A DNA stretch of 64,000 nucleotides from Gardnerella vaginalis (GCF_040427915.1 NZ_JBETXJ010000002.1:1302001-1366000); one strand, 5' to 3'; shown: positions 50,112 through 59,451, counted from the stretch's first letter. Notes: generated from the sequence alone by a model not told the origin. Numbers and translations: made by a program.

Positions 50112-51011
50112 TCACTTATGCAAATTTGCGCATGCACCAGAAATAATCTTAGATAAACCGTCCATAATTTGGTCTACAGGAGAAGCTGCTCTCCAGTTTA
50201 AATACAGTGAACGATATGGTTTTGGATCTTTAAACTCGCGAATTGTCAATCCTGACGGCTGAACAATTGGAGGAAGAATAGAAAGACGCGGAAGCAAAGT
50301 CACATCTTTACTTCCAACAACCATGTATCTTAATGTTTCTAAAGACGTAGCACAAAATTCAGACTGCTTTGCACCAACTTTTTGACATACATCTATCATG
50401 CTTCTACGCATGCAATGACCATCTTCTAAAAGTAGCACTTTTTGGCTAGACAATTGCGAAACATCAATTGGAGTTTTTTCATGACCAAACTGCGAATTTG
50501 TAGAAGCAGCCAATAAAAAGTCCTCGTCAAAAATATGTTTTACTTTTAAAGAAGATTCATTTAATCGCTCGCTTAATATTGCGCCATCAATCTGACCGCT
50601 ATGCAACATTTCTACAAGGCTAGCAGACTTTTCTTCTACAAACCGAATATTAAAATTCGGCTTAACTTTACGCAAAACTGGCATTATTCTTGGCAAAAGA
50701 TAAGGGCATAATGTTGGAAAAACGCCTAAAACTATAGTAGACGACCATGGGTCTTCTAATCGCCTTGCTGCTTGATAAATACTTGAAACGTCGGCATGAA
50801 TACGCTTTGCATAATACACAACTTCTCTGCCTGCTGGAGTTAGAATTTGCTTTCCAGGAGTTCTTTCAATAAGACAAACTCCAAGCAAATCTTCTAATTT
50901 TTTAATTTGCGTAGACAACGTTGGTTGAGAAACGTGCACACGTTCAGCTGCTTTTGTAAAACTTTCCTCTTTTGCAAAAGCAATTAAGTATTCAAGCGAT
51001 TTAATGTTCAC
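50112..51011 (-). CDS. oxyR: LysR-family peroxide regulator, OxyR-like
   Basis: 299 residues from a GTG start. The N-terminal LysR helix-turn-helix (SFTKAAERVHVSQPTLSTQIKKLEDLLG) is clear. In the effector domain, GHCMRRSMIDVC (about residues 203-214) keeps the two cysteines of OxyR, with the spacing seen in E. coli Cys199/Cys208. That makes peroxide sensing by disulfide formation likely. It lies downstream of ahpF in the same direction, rather than divergent from the genes it would control, with 79 bases between. Confidence 0.88.
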   Translation of the reverse strand: MNIKSLEYLIAFAKEESFTKAAERVHVSQPTLSTQIKKLEDLLGVCLIERTPGKQILTPAGREVVYYAKRIHADVSSIYQAARRLEDPWSSTIVLGVFPTLCPYLLPRIMPVLRKVKPNFNIRFVEEKSASLVEMLHSGQIDGAILSERLNESSLKVKHIFDEDFLLAASTNSQFGHEKTPIDVSQLSSQKVLLLEDGHCMRRSMIDVCQKVGAKQSEFCATSLETLRYMVVGSKDVTLLPRLSILPPIVQPSGLTIREFKDPKPYRSLYLNWRAASPVDQIMDGLSKIISGACANLHK

Positions 51012-51090
51012 GTAATCATCTTTCTTATTAAAGGTAGTAAAAAATATAATATATGTAAATTTTAAGCATTAAAAGCTTATGGGTTAAGAG

Positions 51091-52722
51091 TTAATCTAAT
51101 TTTTGCACATTTCTAATTAAATAGTCGAATGCACTAAGAGCAGCATTTGCGCCAGATCCATATGCTGTAACAATTTGCTTATAAGGCTCATCTGTGCAAT
51201 CGCCAGCAGCAAAAATGCCACGAACACTCGTGCATCCTTTTCTATCTGTTACTATTTCCGAACGATTATTCAAGCTTAGTTTGTTTGAAATCCACTTAGT
51301 ATTTGGCATTAAACCAATTTGAACAAACACGCCGTCTGTGTGTAAAATTTTCTCACTGTTTTCACCATTAGCATTGCGATCCGTATAATGCACTGCAATA
51401 ACCTTTGTACCATCTCCTTCTATAGCACTAAGAGCAGCACTTGTTATTACAGTCGTATTAGAAAGATTATTTAAAGAATCAACTAATATTTGATCTGCTT
51501 TAAGTGTGTTCATATACTCGATTAGAGTAACGTGATTTGCAACACCTGCTAAATCTATTGCAGCTTCGACTCCAGAATTTCCTCCGCCAACAACTACAAC
51601 ATTCTTATTTTTAAACAATGGACCATCGCAATGCGGGCAGAACGACACTCCCTTGTTTCTATATTCGTCTTCCCCAGGAACACCAAGAGTTCTCCACGTA
51701 GCTCCAGTTGCAATAATCACTGCTTTAGCTTTTAAACTTCCGCCAGATTTGGTGTTAATCGTGTGCAATCCGTAAGGTTCTTCTGCAATATCTAAAGATG
51801 TAGCCCAATCGGGAGTAAATACGTCAATGTCGTATTGAGCAATGTGGTTTGTTAAATCGCTAGCAAGCTTTGCACCTGTTGTGTGCGTTTGTGAAATATG
51901 ATTTTCTATGCTTTCAGTTTCAACAACTTGACCACCTCTGTGATCCATAATCATTGCTGTTTTAAGACCTTTGCGAGCTGTGTAAATCGCTGCAGCACTC
52001 GCAGCAGGACCTCCGCCTACGAGAATAACGTCGTACGGATTTTTGGCGTTCATTTTTTGCGCTAATGAAGAATCGCCAGAAACCGTAGAATCACTTGAAT
52101 TTCTTGAATCGCTATTTTTCTCTTGGCTTAAAAGAATCGCAACTAATTCGTCTATAGAAGACCTTCCAGAAGAAATCATCTTTCCGTTTTCAAAAACAGC
52201 AGGAACGCTCATAACTCCAAGAGCATCCACCTCGTCTTTAAAAGCGCTTCCTTCTACAGCAATATGTTTTACTTTAGGATTAATAATCGAAATTGTATTA
52301 AGTGATTGAACAACCTCTGGGCAATTAATGCAAGAAACAGACATGTATGTAGTAACTTCATGACTTCCAATGCTCAAAATTGCTTTGCGCTGATCATCGC
52401 TTATTTTGGGAGCATAACCGCTTACTTGCAAAATAGCCAAAACTAAAGAGCTAAACTCGTGTCCAAGAGGTAAACCAGCAAAACTTACAGACACATTAGT
52501 TTGTGGATTAAGTACTGCAAAACTTGGTTTGCGATTTGCGCTATTTTTATCACCTTTTATAACAGTGATTTTGCTGCTTTGATCTGCTACTTCATTTAAA
52601 AGCTCAATAACTTTTTGAGAATTTTCGTCATTTTCAACATACGCAACAAGATTAATAGGATTAACCATTTTTGTTAGTAATCCAGCAAGTTGAGTAGTTA
52701 AGTTTGAATCCAATAAAGACAT
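51091..52722 (-). CDS. ahpF: Alkyl hydroperoxide reductase subunit F
   Basis: 543 residues from the ATG at 52722 (MSLLDSNLTTQLAG matches the start of AhpF). The N-terminal double thioredoxin-fold domain has the redox centre SCINCPEV near residue 130. The C-terminal thioredoxin-reductase part has FAD-binding VGGGPAASAAAIY near 235, the active CPHC near 370, NADH-binding GGGNSGVEAAIDLAG and the closing GIFAAGDCTD. It passes electrons from NADH to AhpC. A Ser-rich linker (about 190-220) is somewhat longer than usual. It sits between ahpC and oxyR. Confidence 0.95.
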   Translation of the reverse strand: MSLLDSNLTTQLAGLLTKMVNPINLVAYVENDENSQKVIELLNEVADQSSKITVIKGDKNSANRKPSFAVLNPQTNVSVSFAGLPLGHEFSSLVLAILQVSGYAPKISDDQRKAILSIGSHEVTTYMSVSCINCPEVVQSLNTISIINPKVKHIAVEGSAFKDEVDALGVMSVPAVFENGKMISSGRSSIDELVAILLSQEKNSDSRNSSDSTVSGDSSLAQKMNAKNPYDVILVGGGPAASAAAIYTARKGLKTAMIMDHRGGQVVETESIENHISQTHTTGAKLASDLTNHIAQYDIDVFTPDWATSLDIAEEPYGLHTINTKSGGSLKAKAVIIATGATWRTLGVPGEDEYRNKGVSFCPHCDGPLFKNKNVVVVGGGNSGVEAAIDLAGVANHVTLIEYMNTLKADQILVDSLNNLSNTTVITSAALSAIEGDGTKVIAVHYTDRNANGENSEKILHTDGVFVQIGLMPNTKWISNKLSLNNRSEIVTDRKGCTSVRGIFAAGDCTDEPYKQIVTAYGSGANAALSAFDYLIRNVQKLD

Positions 52723-52797
52723 TATTTTCACTTTCTATTCTTAAGTAGCAGATCTTTAGCAGTAAATTAATTATTAGAGAAACAGACTTTTAAAAAA

Positions 52798-53361
52798 TCA
52801 GATCTTCCCAACTAAGTCAATAGATGGAGCAAGTGTTTCTTCTCCCTGCTCCCACTTTGCTGGGCATACTTCTCCTGGATGTGCTGCAATGAATTGAGCA
52901 GCTTTAACTTTGCGAAGCATCTCATCTGCATTTCTGCCGATTCCATCTGCTGTCATCTCGTAGAATTGAATATTTCCTTGAGGATCAACCAAGAATGTTG
53001 CACGGTGAGCTAAGCCAGATTCCTCATTCAAAGCATTAAAGTTTCTAGAGAGCGCACCGTTTGGATCACCAAGCATTGTGTATTTTACTTTTGAAATAGC
53101 TTTAGAATCATCGTGCCAAGCTTTGTGAACAAAATGAGTGTCTGTTGAAACAGAATAAACTTCTACGCCTAATTTCTGAAGATCTTCATAGTGATTTGCA
53201 AGATCTTCAAGCTCTGTTGGGCATACAAACGAAAAGTCTGCTGGATAGAAGAAGAATATAGCCCACTTTCCAAGAATGTCATTATCGCTTACTTCTACAA
53301 ATTCGCCATTCTTATATCCATTTACTTTAAACGGAAGAATATGCGTACCAATAAGACTCAT
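52798..53361 (-). CDS. ahpC: Alkyl hydroperoxide reductase subunit C (peroxiredoxin)
   Basis: 187 residues from the ATG at 53361 (SD GGAG); this is the standard AhpC length and start (MSLIG). An upstream in-frame start would add 19 residues foreign to the family. The peroxidatic Cys is in [11 protein letters not shown] near residue 47 and the resolving Cys in [11 protein letters not shown] near 166. It reduces H2O2, organic peroxides and peroxynitrite. First gene of ahpC-ahpF-oxyR. An imperfect palindrome TTGCAATTAGCAA (53406-53418) lies in its promoter region. Confidence 0.96.
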   Translation of the reverse strand: MSLIGTHILPFKVNGYKNGEFVEVSDNDILGKWAIFFFYPADFSFVCPTELEDLANHYEDLQKLGVEVYSVSTDTHFVHKAWHDDSKAISKVKYTMLGDPNGALSRNFNALNEESGLAHRATFLVDPQGNIQFYEMTADGIGRNADEMLRKVKAAQFIAAHPGEVCPAKWEQGEETLAPSIDLVGKI

Positions 53362-53640
53362 AACAACTCCAATCTTTAATTGTTTATTTAAAAAATTTTC
53401 ATTTCTTGCAATTAGCAATATTTTGACCTATTTGCTAAATCCAATTATTCCAATTATTTAGAATCTGAATTCAGCATTAAAATCATAATAGATTATTTAT
53501 ATCAAAAAGACTATATGTATAGGCAACATCTATAACACTAGATGGCATACATCAATAACTATTTAATAAATTTATATTTTCACAAAACAAAGATGATTAA
53601 AAGCAAACTAAAAAAAAATTATTACAAAAGCAGAAAAAAA

Positions 53641-53716
53641 TGGAGCGGACAACGGGACTCGAACCCGCGGTCTCAACCTTGGCAAGGTTGCGCTTTACCA
53701 ACTAAGCTATGTCCGC
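53641..53716 (-). tRNA. tRNA-Gly (GCC anticodon)
   Basis: 76 bases with CCA encoded. The acceptor stem GCGGACA (from 53716) pairs with TGTCCGC. The D-arm is AGCTTAGTTGGTAAAGC-like, and the anticodon arm CAACC-TTGCCAA-GGTTG gives anticodon GCC. The T-arm contains GGTTCGAGTCCC. The discriminator base is U. It lies alone between ahpC and adhP, in the same direction as ahpC. Confidence 0.95.
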
Positions 53717-54032
53717 AAACAAAATGCCATAATAGCCTGATTTCTCTTTAAATGCAAGTTATGAGTAAAAATAAAAATATATAGTGATTTTTCTGCAATA
53801 TACATGCAATTTCACGGAGTGTTGAATAACATAAAACGATAAGAAAAATATTGAATACGATAATTATTATCATTAAGCCATAAATTTTTATAAAATTTTT
53901 CTTAAAATGTGATTTTTATCATGAAAAATCGTAAAAATAATGTAGAATGAAAATTAGCTTTTACCAAACAGGTAAAAGAAAACTGAAAAGGTAATGTTTT
54001 TCTAAAACGAAGCATAGAACAAGGAGGTTTCT
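53717..54032. other. 316-bp upstream region of adhP
   Basis: AT-rich, no open frame of note. It contains several dyads (listed separately), two ACGATAA copies 21 bases apart (53836 and 53857), a TGTAGAAT extended -10-like site at 53941-53948, and a strong SD AAGGAGGT just before adhP. Confidence 0.55.
53859..53978 (+). promoter_or_regulatory. Candidate operators upstream of adhP
   Basis: Three dyads: GATAATTATTATC (53859-53871), which resembles half of a Fur-type box; GATTTTT/AAAAATC arms around ATCATG (53911-53930); and CTTTTACC-AAACA-GGTAAAAG (53958-53978), just after a -10-like TAGAAT. The last is placed to block transcription or fold in the 5' UTR. The regulator is unknown. Confidence 0.45.
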
Positions 54033-55043
54033 ATGAAGGCTATTGTTGCAACCAAAGATAAGAAGGCTCAGGTTGTAGAGAAGGAACTCCGCCCATTGGA
54101 ATTTGGTGAAGCCTTACTCGATATGGAATGCTGCGGCGTATGCCATACTGATCTTCACGTTAAGAACCAAGATTTTGGCGATAAAACAGGCGTCGTTCTT
54201 GGACACGAAGGTATTGGCATTGTTAAGGAAGTTGGTCCTGGCGTTACAACGTTGAAGCCAGGCGATCGCGCATCCGTAGCATGGTTCTTCAAGGGTTGCG
54301 GACATTGCGAATATTGCACCACCGGCCGAGAAACACTTTGCCGTAGCGTTTTGAACGCAGGATACACTGCCGATGGTGGCATGTCTCAAGAGTGCATCGT
54401 CGCAGCAGACTACGCAGTAAAGGTCCCAGAAGGATTGGATCCAGCTCCTGCAAGCTCCATCACTTGCGCCGGCGTTACAACCTACAAGGCTATTAAGGAA
54501 TCTGGCGTACATCCAGGCGAATGGCTTATTCTATTCGGTCTTGGCGGTCTTGGCAATCTTGCGTTGCAATATGCAAAGAACGTATTTGGCGTACATGTAA
54601 TCGCGGTAGATGTTAACGATGCTCAGCTTGAATTTGCTAAGGAATATGGCGCAGATTTGTGCGTGAACCCACTTAAGGAAAATGTTCCTGAATTTGCTAT
54701 GAAGAAGGTAGGCGGCGCTCATGGCGCTGTTGTAACCGCTGTAAGCAAGGCTGCTTTTAACTCTGCAGTTGACTCTGTACGAGCAGGCGGCACCGTTGCA
54801 GCTGTTGGTCTTCCACCAGAAGACATGGAACTTAGCATTCCTCGCCTTGTTCTTGACGGAATCCGTTTGGTTGGTTCCCTGGTTGGAACTCGCAAGGATC
54901 TGGAAGAAGCATTCCAGTTCGGAGCTGAAGGAAAGGTTGTTCCACAGTGCCATATGCGCAAGATGGAAGACATTAACGACATCTTCGACGAGATGCTCAG
55001 CGGTAAGATTCGTGGTCGAATGGTAATCGACCTCTCCCACTGA
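54033..55043 (+). CDS. adhP: Zinc-dependent alcohol dehydrogenase, AdhP-type
   Basis: 336 residues of the medium-chain dehydrogenase family. The catalytic zinc ligands are in CGVCHTDLH (about 36-42) and GHEGIG. The structural zinc has the four cysteines of CGHCEYC and the following C in TLC (about 90-105). The NAD-binding Rossmann motif is [14 protein letters not shown], with Asp in VDVNDAQ indicating NAD rather than NADP. It interconverts acetaldehyde and ethanol or similar alcohols. GC content and codon use are well above the neighbourhood, pointing to strong expression. Ended by a long hairpin. Confidence 0.95.
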   Translation: MKAIVATKDKKAQVVEKELRPLEFGEALLDMECCGVCHTDLHVKNQDFGDKTGVVLGHEGIGIVKEVGPGVTTLKPGDRASVAWFFKGCGHCEYCTTGRETLCRSVLNAGYTADGGMSQECIVAADYAVKVPEGLDPAPASSITCAGVTTYKAIKESGVHPGEWLILFGLGGLGNLALQYAKNVFGVHVIAVDVNDAQLEFAKEYGADLCVNPLKENVPEFAMKKVGGAHGAVVTAVSKAAFNSAVDSVRAGGTVAAVGLPPEDMELSIPRLVLDGIRLVGSLVGTRKDLEEAFQFGAEGKVVPQCHMRKMEDINDIFDEMLSGKIRGRMVIDLSH

Positions 55044-55061
55044 AAAAGAGATAAGTTATAA

Positions 55062-55103
55062 AAACTAGAAGCCACTTAGCAATTGCTAGGTGGCTTTTAG
55101 TTT
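55062..55103. terminator. Bidirectional terminator between adhP and the glycosyltransferase gene
   Basis: An almost perfect palindrome: AAACTAGAAGCCAC on the left and GTGGCTTTTAGTTT on the right, joined by TTAGCA/TGCTAG pairing at the centre. T-rich bases follow on both strands. It sits between convergent genes. Confidence 0.85.
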
Positions 55104-55150
55104 ATAATTTCATAACTATTAAAATTTTATAAAATATTTAATATTAAACA

Positions 55151-56161
55151 TCATTTCAATGGTGGCATTGGCTTCCAGTTAGAATCATGCAAAATTCTTC
55201 TGCTTGCAATCCAACCAGTAAAAAGTTTTTTAACTCCACTTAAAATATGCTCACGATCTACTGCAACAAGTCTAATACTCTCTTTTGCTGCAGTCAAAGC
55301 AGTTCCAAGAGCAAACATAAATGGTCGATAATCGCCATGAGTCATAAAGTATCGCGCCATAAAACCACGATTTCGCATAATATGGTAACGATTCATGTCG
55401 GAAGTGGAATTTAACTGTCGAACGCCAGCAATATCCCAATTAGGAATATTACGAGTTCTACGAAGAATAATATCCTTTACAACAATCGGATTTGTTACTT
55501 TACTGGCAAGATATCCATAAGTTGTGTCATCCCAATAAATAAAATAATGCGGATCTGGCAAACCGATTTTTTCTACAATATTGCGCTTAAATAATCCACC
55601 TTCAAAGCACATAGTGTTCATAACACGATATCCAGATGGTCCAAATGCTGCTGGAGCAATTGGGTTAGGAATTCCAAGAGAAACAATAAAGTTATATTGC
55701 CAATAAAAATCGCCACCGTCGTAGTCTAATCGGCTGCCTTGGATCACATCGTGGCTTTTAGTCCATTTTGAAAGACGTTCAATAGATTCTGGCACTGTTT
55801 CAACGTCATCGTCCATAACCCAGAACCACTCAGCGCCAAGCTCGTACGCTTTTTTAACACCAGCACTGAAACCGCCAGCTCCCCCAAGATTGCTGCTTTG
55901 AGGCGCGTAAACAACGCGGCTTGAATCGCCAGAATCGTCCTTGCTAGCAGAACCCCAGCGACGTGTAAGAACATCATCTAAATCATGCACCATATCACGA
56001 GTTTTTTCACTCTTCTCATTGTCTACAACAACAATCCTCCATGGGCATTGGTTTAATCGCTCAAAAGATTTAAACAGATTTTCAAGCAACTCCTGACGCT
56101 TATAGGTAACTACAACAACAGCAAGCTTATCAATAGTATTATCATTTATAACTTCGCTCAT
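55151..56161 (-). CDS. Glycosyltransferase family 2, GlfT-like
   Basis: 336 residues if it starts at the ATG at 56161; a TTG at 56212 would add 17 residues, and neither has a clear SD. A GT-A fold with VVVVTYKRQELLENL at the start, the acceptor/metal motif FWVMDDDVE (DDD near residue 120) and a WDDTTYGY segment near 220. The motif set and the GFMARYF region resemble actinobacterial galactofuranosyl/rhamnosyl transferases, so a cell-wall or surface polysaccharide is the likely product. The sugar is not determined. No membrane segment. Confidence 0.87.
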   Translation of the reverse strand: MSEVINDNTIDKLAVVVVTYKRQELLENLFKSFERLNQCPWRIVVVDNEKSEKTRDMVHDLDDVLTRRWGSASKDDSGDSSRVVYAPQSSNLGGAGGFSAGVKKAYELGAEWFWVMDDDVETVPESIERLSKWTKSHDVIQGSRLDYDGGDFYWQYNFIVSLGIPNPIAPAAFGPSGYRVMNTMCFEGGLFKRNIVEKIGLPDPHYFIYWDDTTYGYLASKVTNPIVVKDIILRRTRNIPNWDIAGVRQLNSTSDMNRYHIMRNRGFMARYFMTHGDYRPFMFALGTALTAAKESIRLVAVDREHILSGVKKLFTGWIASRRILHDSNWKPMPPLK

Positions 56162-56276
56162 ATTTTTAATATTACACTTAGCATTGCCATCAATATTATT
56201 AACAAAATTCAAATTTTTTAGTACAAACTTTCATTTTCAGATAAATGTTCTTAGCATAAGATAAAAATAAAGAGTA

Positions 56277-56419
56277 GTTTCAGGGAAGGTGAAAATCCTT
56301 ACTGGCGGTAACGAGGTAATTCTTGGATTACTGAATTTTCTCGAAGCCCGCGAGCGGCACTACTGCTGCTGATTCGGTTAAAATCCGAAGCCAACGGTTA
56401 AAGTCCGGATGAAAGAAAC
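56277..56419 (+). promoter_or_regulatory. FMN riboswitch (RFN element)
   Basis: The conserved RFN blocks appear in order: AGGGAAGGTGAAAATCC (56283-56299), ACTGGCGGTAA, AAGCCCGCGAGCG (56344-56356), GATTCGGTTAAAATCCG, AAGCCAACGG and TTAAAGTCCGGATG (about 56399-56411). The closing stem P1 is GTTTC (56277-56281) with GAAAC (56415-56419). The SD GGAGG (56420-56424) of ribU begins directly after P1, so FMN binding probably hides the SD and stops translation of the riboflavin importer. Confidence 0.95.
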
Positions 56420-56429
56420 GGAGGCTCTA

Positions 56430-57029
56430 ATGAGCATTTCACGCGAAAATAATCATAAAACAAGCAATCACGCAGCAAATAATCACGCAACTTACTCTGG
56501 CATAAACTATTGGTCAAGTGAAAAAATTGCTAAATACGCACTATTCGTGGCGCTTTCTATGGCTGTAAGCTTTATAGAATTCCCACTTATTCCAGACTTA
56601 AGCTACCTTAAATACGATCCTTCGGGAATTGTGTGCTTAATTGCAGGATTTGCCTACGGACCATTCGCCGCTGCAATCGTAAGTGTTCTCGGATTTGCTC
56701 CGCACTTCTTCACTAACCCGTTTGGCGCAATAATGGCAATATTGGTTTCACTGGGCGCTTCTGTTAGCGCTGCAATCGTCTACAAAAAAATTAGAACCAA
56801 AGAAGGCGCTATTATTTCGCTTGTAATTGGCTCTATAGTTGCGATTGTTCTTGCAATAGTCGGAAACCTTATTATTACACCATTTTATGCTCATATTAGC
56901 GTTGAACAAGTTGCCGCTCTTATAGTTCCAGCTCTGCTACCATTTAATGTGATTAAGCTTGCGATTCATTGTGCAATAACTATGCTTGTTTATAAGCCTG
57001 TTTCAAAACTTCTTAAATACAACAAATAG
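56430..57029 (+). CDS. ribU: Riboflavin ECF transporter S component
   Basis: 199 residues from the ATG at 56430, 5 bases after SD GGAGG. An ATG at 56409 lies inside the riboswitch and is rejected. A polar N-terminus of about 35 residues precedes five to six membrane segments. The segments IAKYALFVALSMAVSFIEFP, YLKYDPSGIVCLIAGFAYGP and the RibU-type layout fit the riboflavin-binding subunit. The FMN riboswitch supports the substrate. The energising module is encoded 48 bases downstream on the same strand. Confidence 0.93.
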   Translation: MSISRENNHKTSNHAANNHATYSGINYWSSEKIAKYALFVALSMAVSFIEFPLIPDLSYLKYDPSGIVCLIAGFAYGPFAAAIVSVLGFAPHFFTNPFGAIMAILVSLGASVSAAIVYKKIRTKEGAIISLVIGSIVAIVLAIVGNLIITPFYAHISVEQVAALIVPALLPFNVIKLAIHCAITMLVYKPVSKLLKYNK

Positions 57030-57077
57030 CATTAGCCAAAATAGCATTAGTCAAATTAAGTAAAAAGCAAGCTGATT

Positions 57078-59435
57078 ATGCAAAGCAATAAAGTTATTCA
57101 AGATAAAACAAGTTGCAAAGGCGAAAATAGTAATACGGATTATTGTGCTAAAAAAGATAATGCTGTTTCTTTGCAAAATATTCGTTTTAGCTATGATGGC
57201 GGAAAAACTTGGATTTTAGACGGAATAGATCTTGAAATTGCATATGGTCAAAGAATTGCAATAATCGGCAAAAATGGTAGCGGAAAATCTACGCTAGCTA
57301 AAATTATTGCAGGACTTTCTTCCCCAGATTCTGGAATTGTTACGCTATGTGGAATAAAAGTTTTTGAAACCAACAACGTTGATCCAAAAGCGTACCAAAA
57401 AGCACGAGAATCTATTGGAGCATTGTTTCAAAGCCCAGAAGACCAAATCGTTACAACAGTTGTAGAAGACGATGTTGCTTTTGGGCTTGAAAACTTATGC
57501 GCTTCTAAAGAATTCATGAAACACAATATAAACAATGCTTTACGCGCTGTAAACATGGAAAATCAACGTTTTAGCAACCCAAGCAATATGAGTGGAGGTC
57601 AGCAGCAGCGCGTTGCAATTGCGTCGTCGATTGCTATGCAATCAAAACTTCTTGTATTAGACGAGCCTACAAGCATGCTTGATTCTTATGCAAAAGCAGA
57701 TGTCGACAAGCTTTTTGAAACATTACAAACGCGCGGCACAACAATCGTACAAGTTACACATAAGATTAGCGAATGCAAAAATGCGGATCGAATATTGATG
57801 CTAGAAAACGGTAGGTTGCGTGATGTATGCATATCTAAGTTAGAGGGATTTTGTAAGGAAAAATCGCCAGCTGTTATTGAATCAAAAAGCATGACGGAAA
57901 ATGTAGAAACATCAAATCCAAAAAAATCAAATACAGCAATTGAAATATCTAATTTAAATGTGAGCTATGCGAATAGTCAAAGTCCAATAATAAAAGACTA
58001 TTCTCTAAGCGTAAAAGCAGGCGGAATCGTTGCAATAATGGGGAAAAACGGATGTGGAAAATCTACGCTAGCAAAATCAATATGCGGACTTATTAAATAT
58101 GATTCTGGCTCTGTTTATATAAACGGAATAAAAATTAGCGAAAAAACAAGCAAATCTCAAATGCGTGAAATTCGCAAAAACATTGGTTACGTTATGCAAT
58201 TGCCAGAACAGCAACTTTTTGCGCAAACTGTTTTTGAAGACGTAGCATACGGTCCAAAAAACTTTGGATTAGAAGGATGCGAATTAGATTCCCGCGTATT
58301 AAACACGCTAAAATCATTGCATATTGAGCATTTAGCACAAAAATCCCCATTCGAACTTTCTGGAGGACAACAACGATTAGCAGCAATTGCAGGTGTTTTA
58401 GCTTGCAATCCAAAAATTTTGGTTTTAGATGAGCCTACTGCAGGGTTAGATTTTGAGTCTGCAGAAATTTTACGAAGAATATTAAATGATTTACACAATA
58501 AAGGCGTAACAATTATCGTTGTTACGCATGATTTAAATGAAGCAAAAACACTTGGAGCGCGCATAGTTACGCTTGATTCGCGCGAAAAGAAGGAACAAGC
58601 ACAGGACGAAAAGCTTGAAAACGCTAGCGAAAATGTTAGCGAAAACAAAAATAAAAACAAAAACAAAAACAAGTCATTGCTAAGCTTATTCAATACGCGA
58701 ATCATTCTAATATCATGCTTAATTCTTATGTTTAGCGCGTTTAGCATTACGAACTTCTATCAACTAGGAATTCTTGCGTTATCAACGCTTGTTCTAATAT
58801 TTCTCGCTAGAATATCGCCTATAAAATTATTGTCATCATTACACATGTTTATTGCAATATTCGTATTTTCTGGAATGTTTAATCTTCTAGTTGTACATTC
58901 TGGAAGAAGACTTTTTAGAATCGGACCGCTATTAATAACAGATGATGGAATAAAGTTTTCAATACTTTTCGCTTCAAGATTTTCGCTTGTTATACTAATC
59001 GGATCAATAATTGTACTGACAATAAGCAAAACGCGATTGACTGAAGCATGCGCGTCTATTATTTCACCTCTTAAAATCATAGGGTTGCCAAGTCAAGAAA
59101 TTGCTCTTATTATGAGCCTTGCTTTGCGCTTTTTGCCGACTCTTTCAAAAGAAGCAGAATCTGTTGCTTTAGCTCAAATTGCAAGAGGCGGAAACATAAA
59201 AGACGGGTCTATAAAAAAGCGATTGCGAGCAATAACATCTCTTATAGTTCCAGGATTTGCAAGCGTGATTCGGCATGCAAACACGCTGGGACTTGCGCTA
59301 GATTCTAGATGTTACGTTCCTGGAGCTAAGCGCACGCACTTACATACGGAGAAAATGCGCTTAAAAGACTTTGCGCTTTTAATAATTACATTGGCCATTG
59401 TGTTCGGAATAATTTTTGCTGGAATATTTGTATAA
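57078..59435 (+). CDS. Fused ECF transporter energising module (A-A'-T)
   Basis: 785 residues in one chain. ATPase 1 (about 30-265): Walker A GKNGSGKST, Q-loop FQSPEDQI, signature MSGGQQQR, DEPTSMLD. ATPase 2 (about 285-515): GKNGCGKST, Q-loop MQLPEQQLF, signature LSGGQQRLA, DEPTAGLD. A Lys/Asn repeat linker follows (about 525-535), then a T component (about 540-785) with five to six membrane segments, coupling-helix motifs AQIARGG and ALDSRCY. All ATPase motifs look intact. In most ECF systems these are three separate genes. It probably drives RibU and perhaps other S components elsewhere. No strong SD. Confidence 0.9.
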   Translation: MQSNKVIQDKTSCKGENSNTDYCAKKDNAVSLQNIRFSYDGGKTWILDGIDLEIAYGQRIAIIGKNGSGKSTLAKIIAGLSSPDSGIVTLCGIKVFETNNVDPKAYQKARESIGALFQSPEDQIVTTVVEDDVAFGLENLCASKEFMKHNINNALRAVNMENQRFSNPSNMSGGQQQRVAIASSIAMQSKLLVLDEPTSMLDSYAKADVDKLFETLQTRGTTIVQVTHKISECKNADRILMLENGRLRDVCISKLEGFCKEKSPAVIESKSMTENVETSNPKKSNTAIEISNLNVSYANSQSPIIKDYSLSVKAGGIVAIMGKNGCGKSTLAKSICGLIKYDSGSVYINGIKISEKTSKSQMREIRKNIGYVMQLPEQQLFAQTVFEDVAYGPKNFGLEGCELDSRVLNTLKSLHIEHLAQKSPFELSGGQQRLAAIAGVLACNPKILVLDEPTAGLDFESAEILRRILNDLHNKGVTIIVVTHDLNEAKTLGARIVTLDSREKKEQAQDEKLENASENVSENKNKNKNKNKSLLSLFNTRIILISCLILMFSAFSITNFYQLGILALSTLVLIFLARISPIKLLSSLHMFIAIFVFSGMFNLLVVHSGRRLFRIGPLLITDDGIKFSILFASRFSLVILIGSIIVLTISKTRLTEACASIISPLKIIGLPSQEIALIMSLALRFLPTLSKEAESVALAQIARGGNIKDGSIKKRLRAITSLIVPGFASVIRHANTLGLALDSRCYVPGAKRTHLHTEKMRLKDFALLIITLAIVFGIIFAGIFV
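58642..58672 (+). repeat. Hexamer repeat encoding a Lys-Asn linker
   Basis: Repeats of AAAAAC/AACAAA-type hexamers encode about five Lys-Asn pairs between the second ATPase and the T domain of the ECF fusion. Copy-number change would lengthen or shorten the linker in frame. Confidence 0.8.
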
Positions 59436-59451
59436 CTGGAATATTTGTATA
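59419..59451 (+). repeat. 16-bp tandem duplication over the ECF stop codon
   Basis: CTGGAATATTTGTATA occurs at 59419-59434 and again at 59436-59451, one base apart. The first copy encodes the last residues and the first two bases of the stop codon (TAA at 59433-59435). The second copy lies just after it. Confidence 0.9.

Noticed and set aside
54114..55075. Long open frames on the minus strand opposite adhP (up to 169 codons)
   Set aside because: They are by-products of the GC-richer, biased codon use of adhP, with no SD, no recognisable motif and frames that shift along the gene.
56409..56429. ATG at 56409 as the start of ribU
   Set aside because: It lies inside the FMN riboswitch and has no SD. 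The ATG at 56430 follows GGAGG by 5 bases and gives a normal RibU.
58642..58672. Hexamer repeats as a CRISPR-like or phase-variable element
   Set aside because: Units are six bases and in frame with a linker, with no spacers, so this is neither CRISPR nor an on/off switch.
58187..58747. 186-codon open frame opposite the ECF fusion
   Set aside because: It reads antisense through the second ATPase and the K/N linker, giving low-complexity sequence (long F/L run). No SD or family features.
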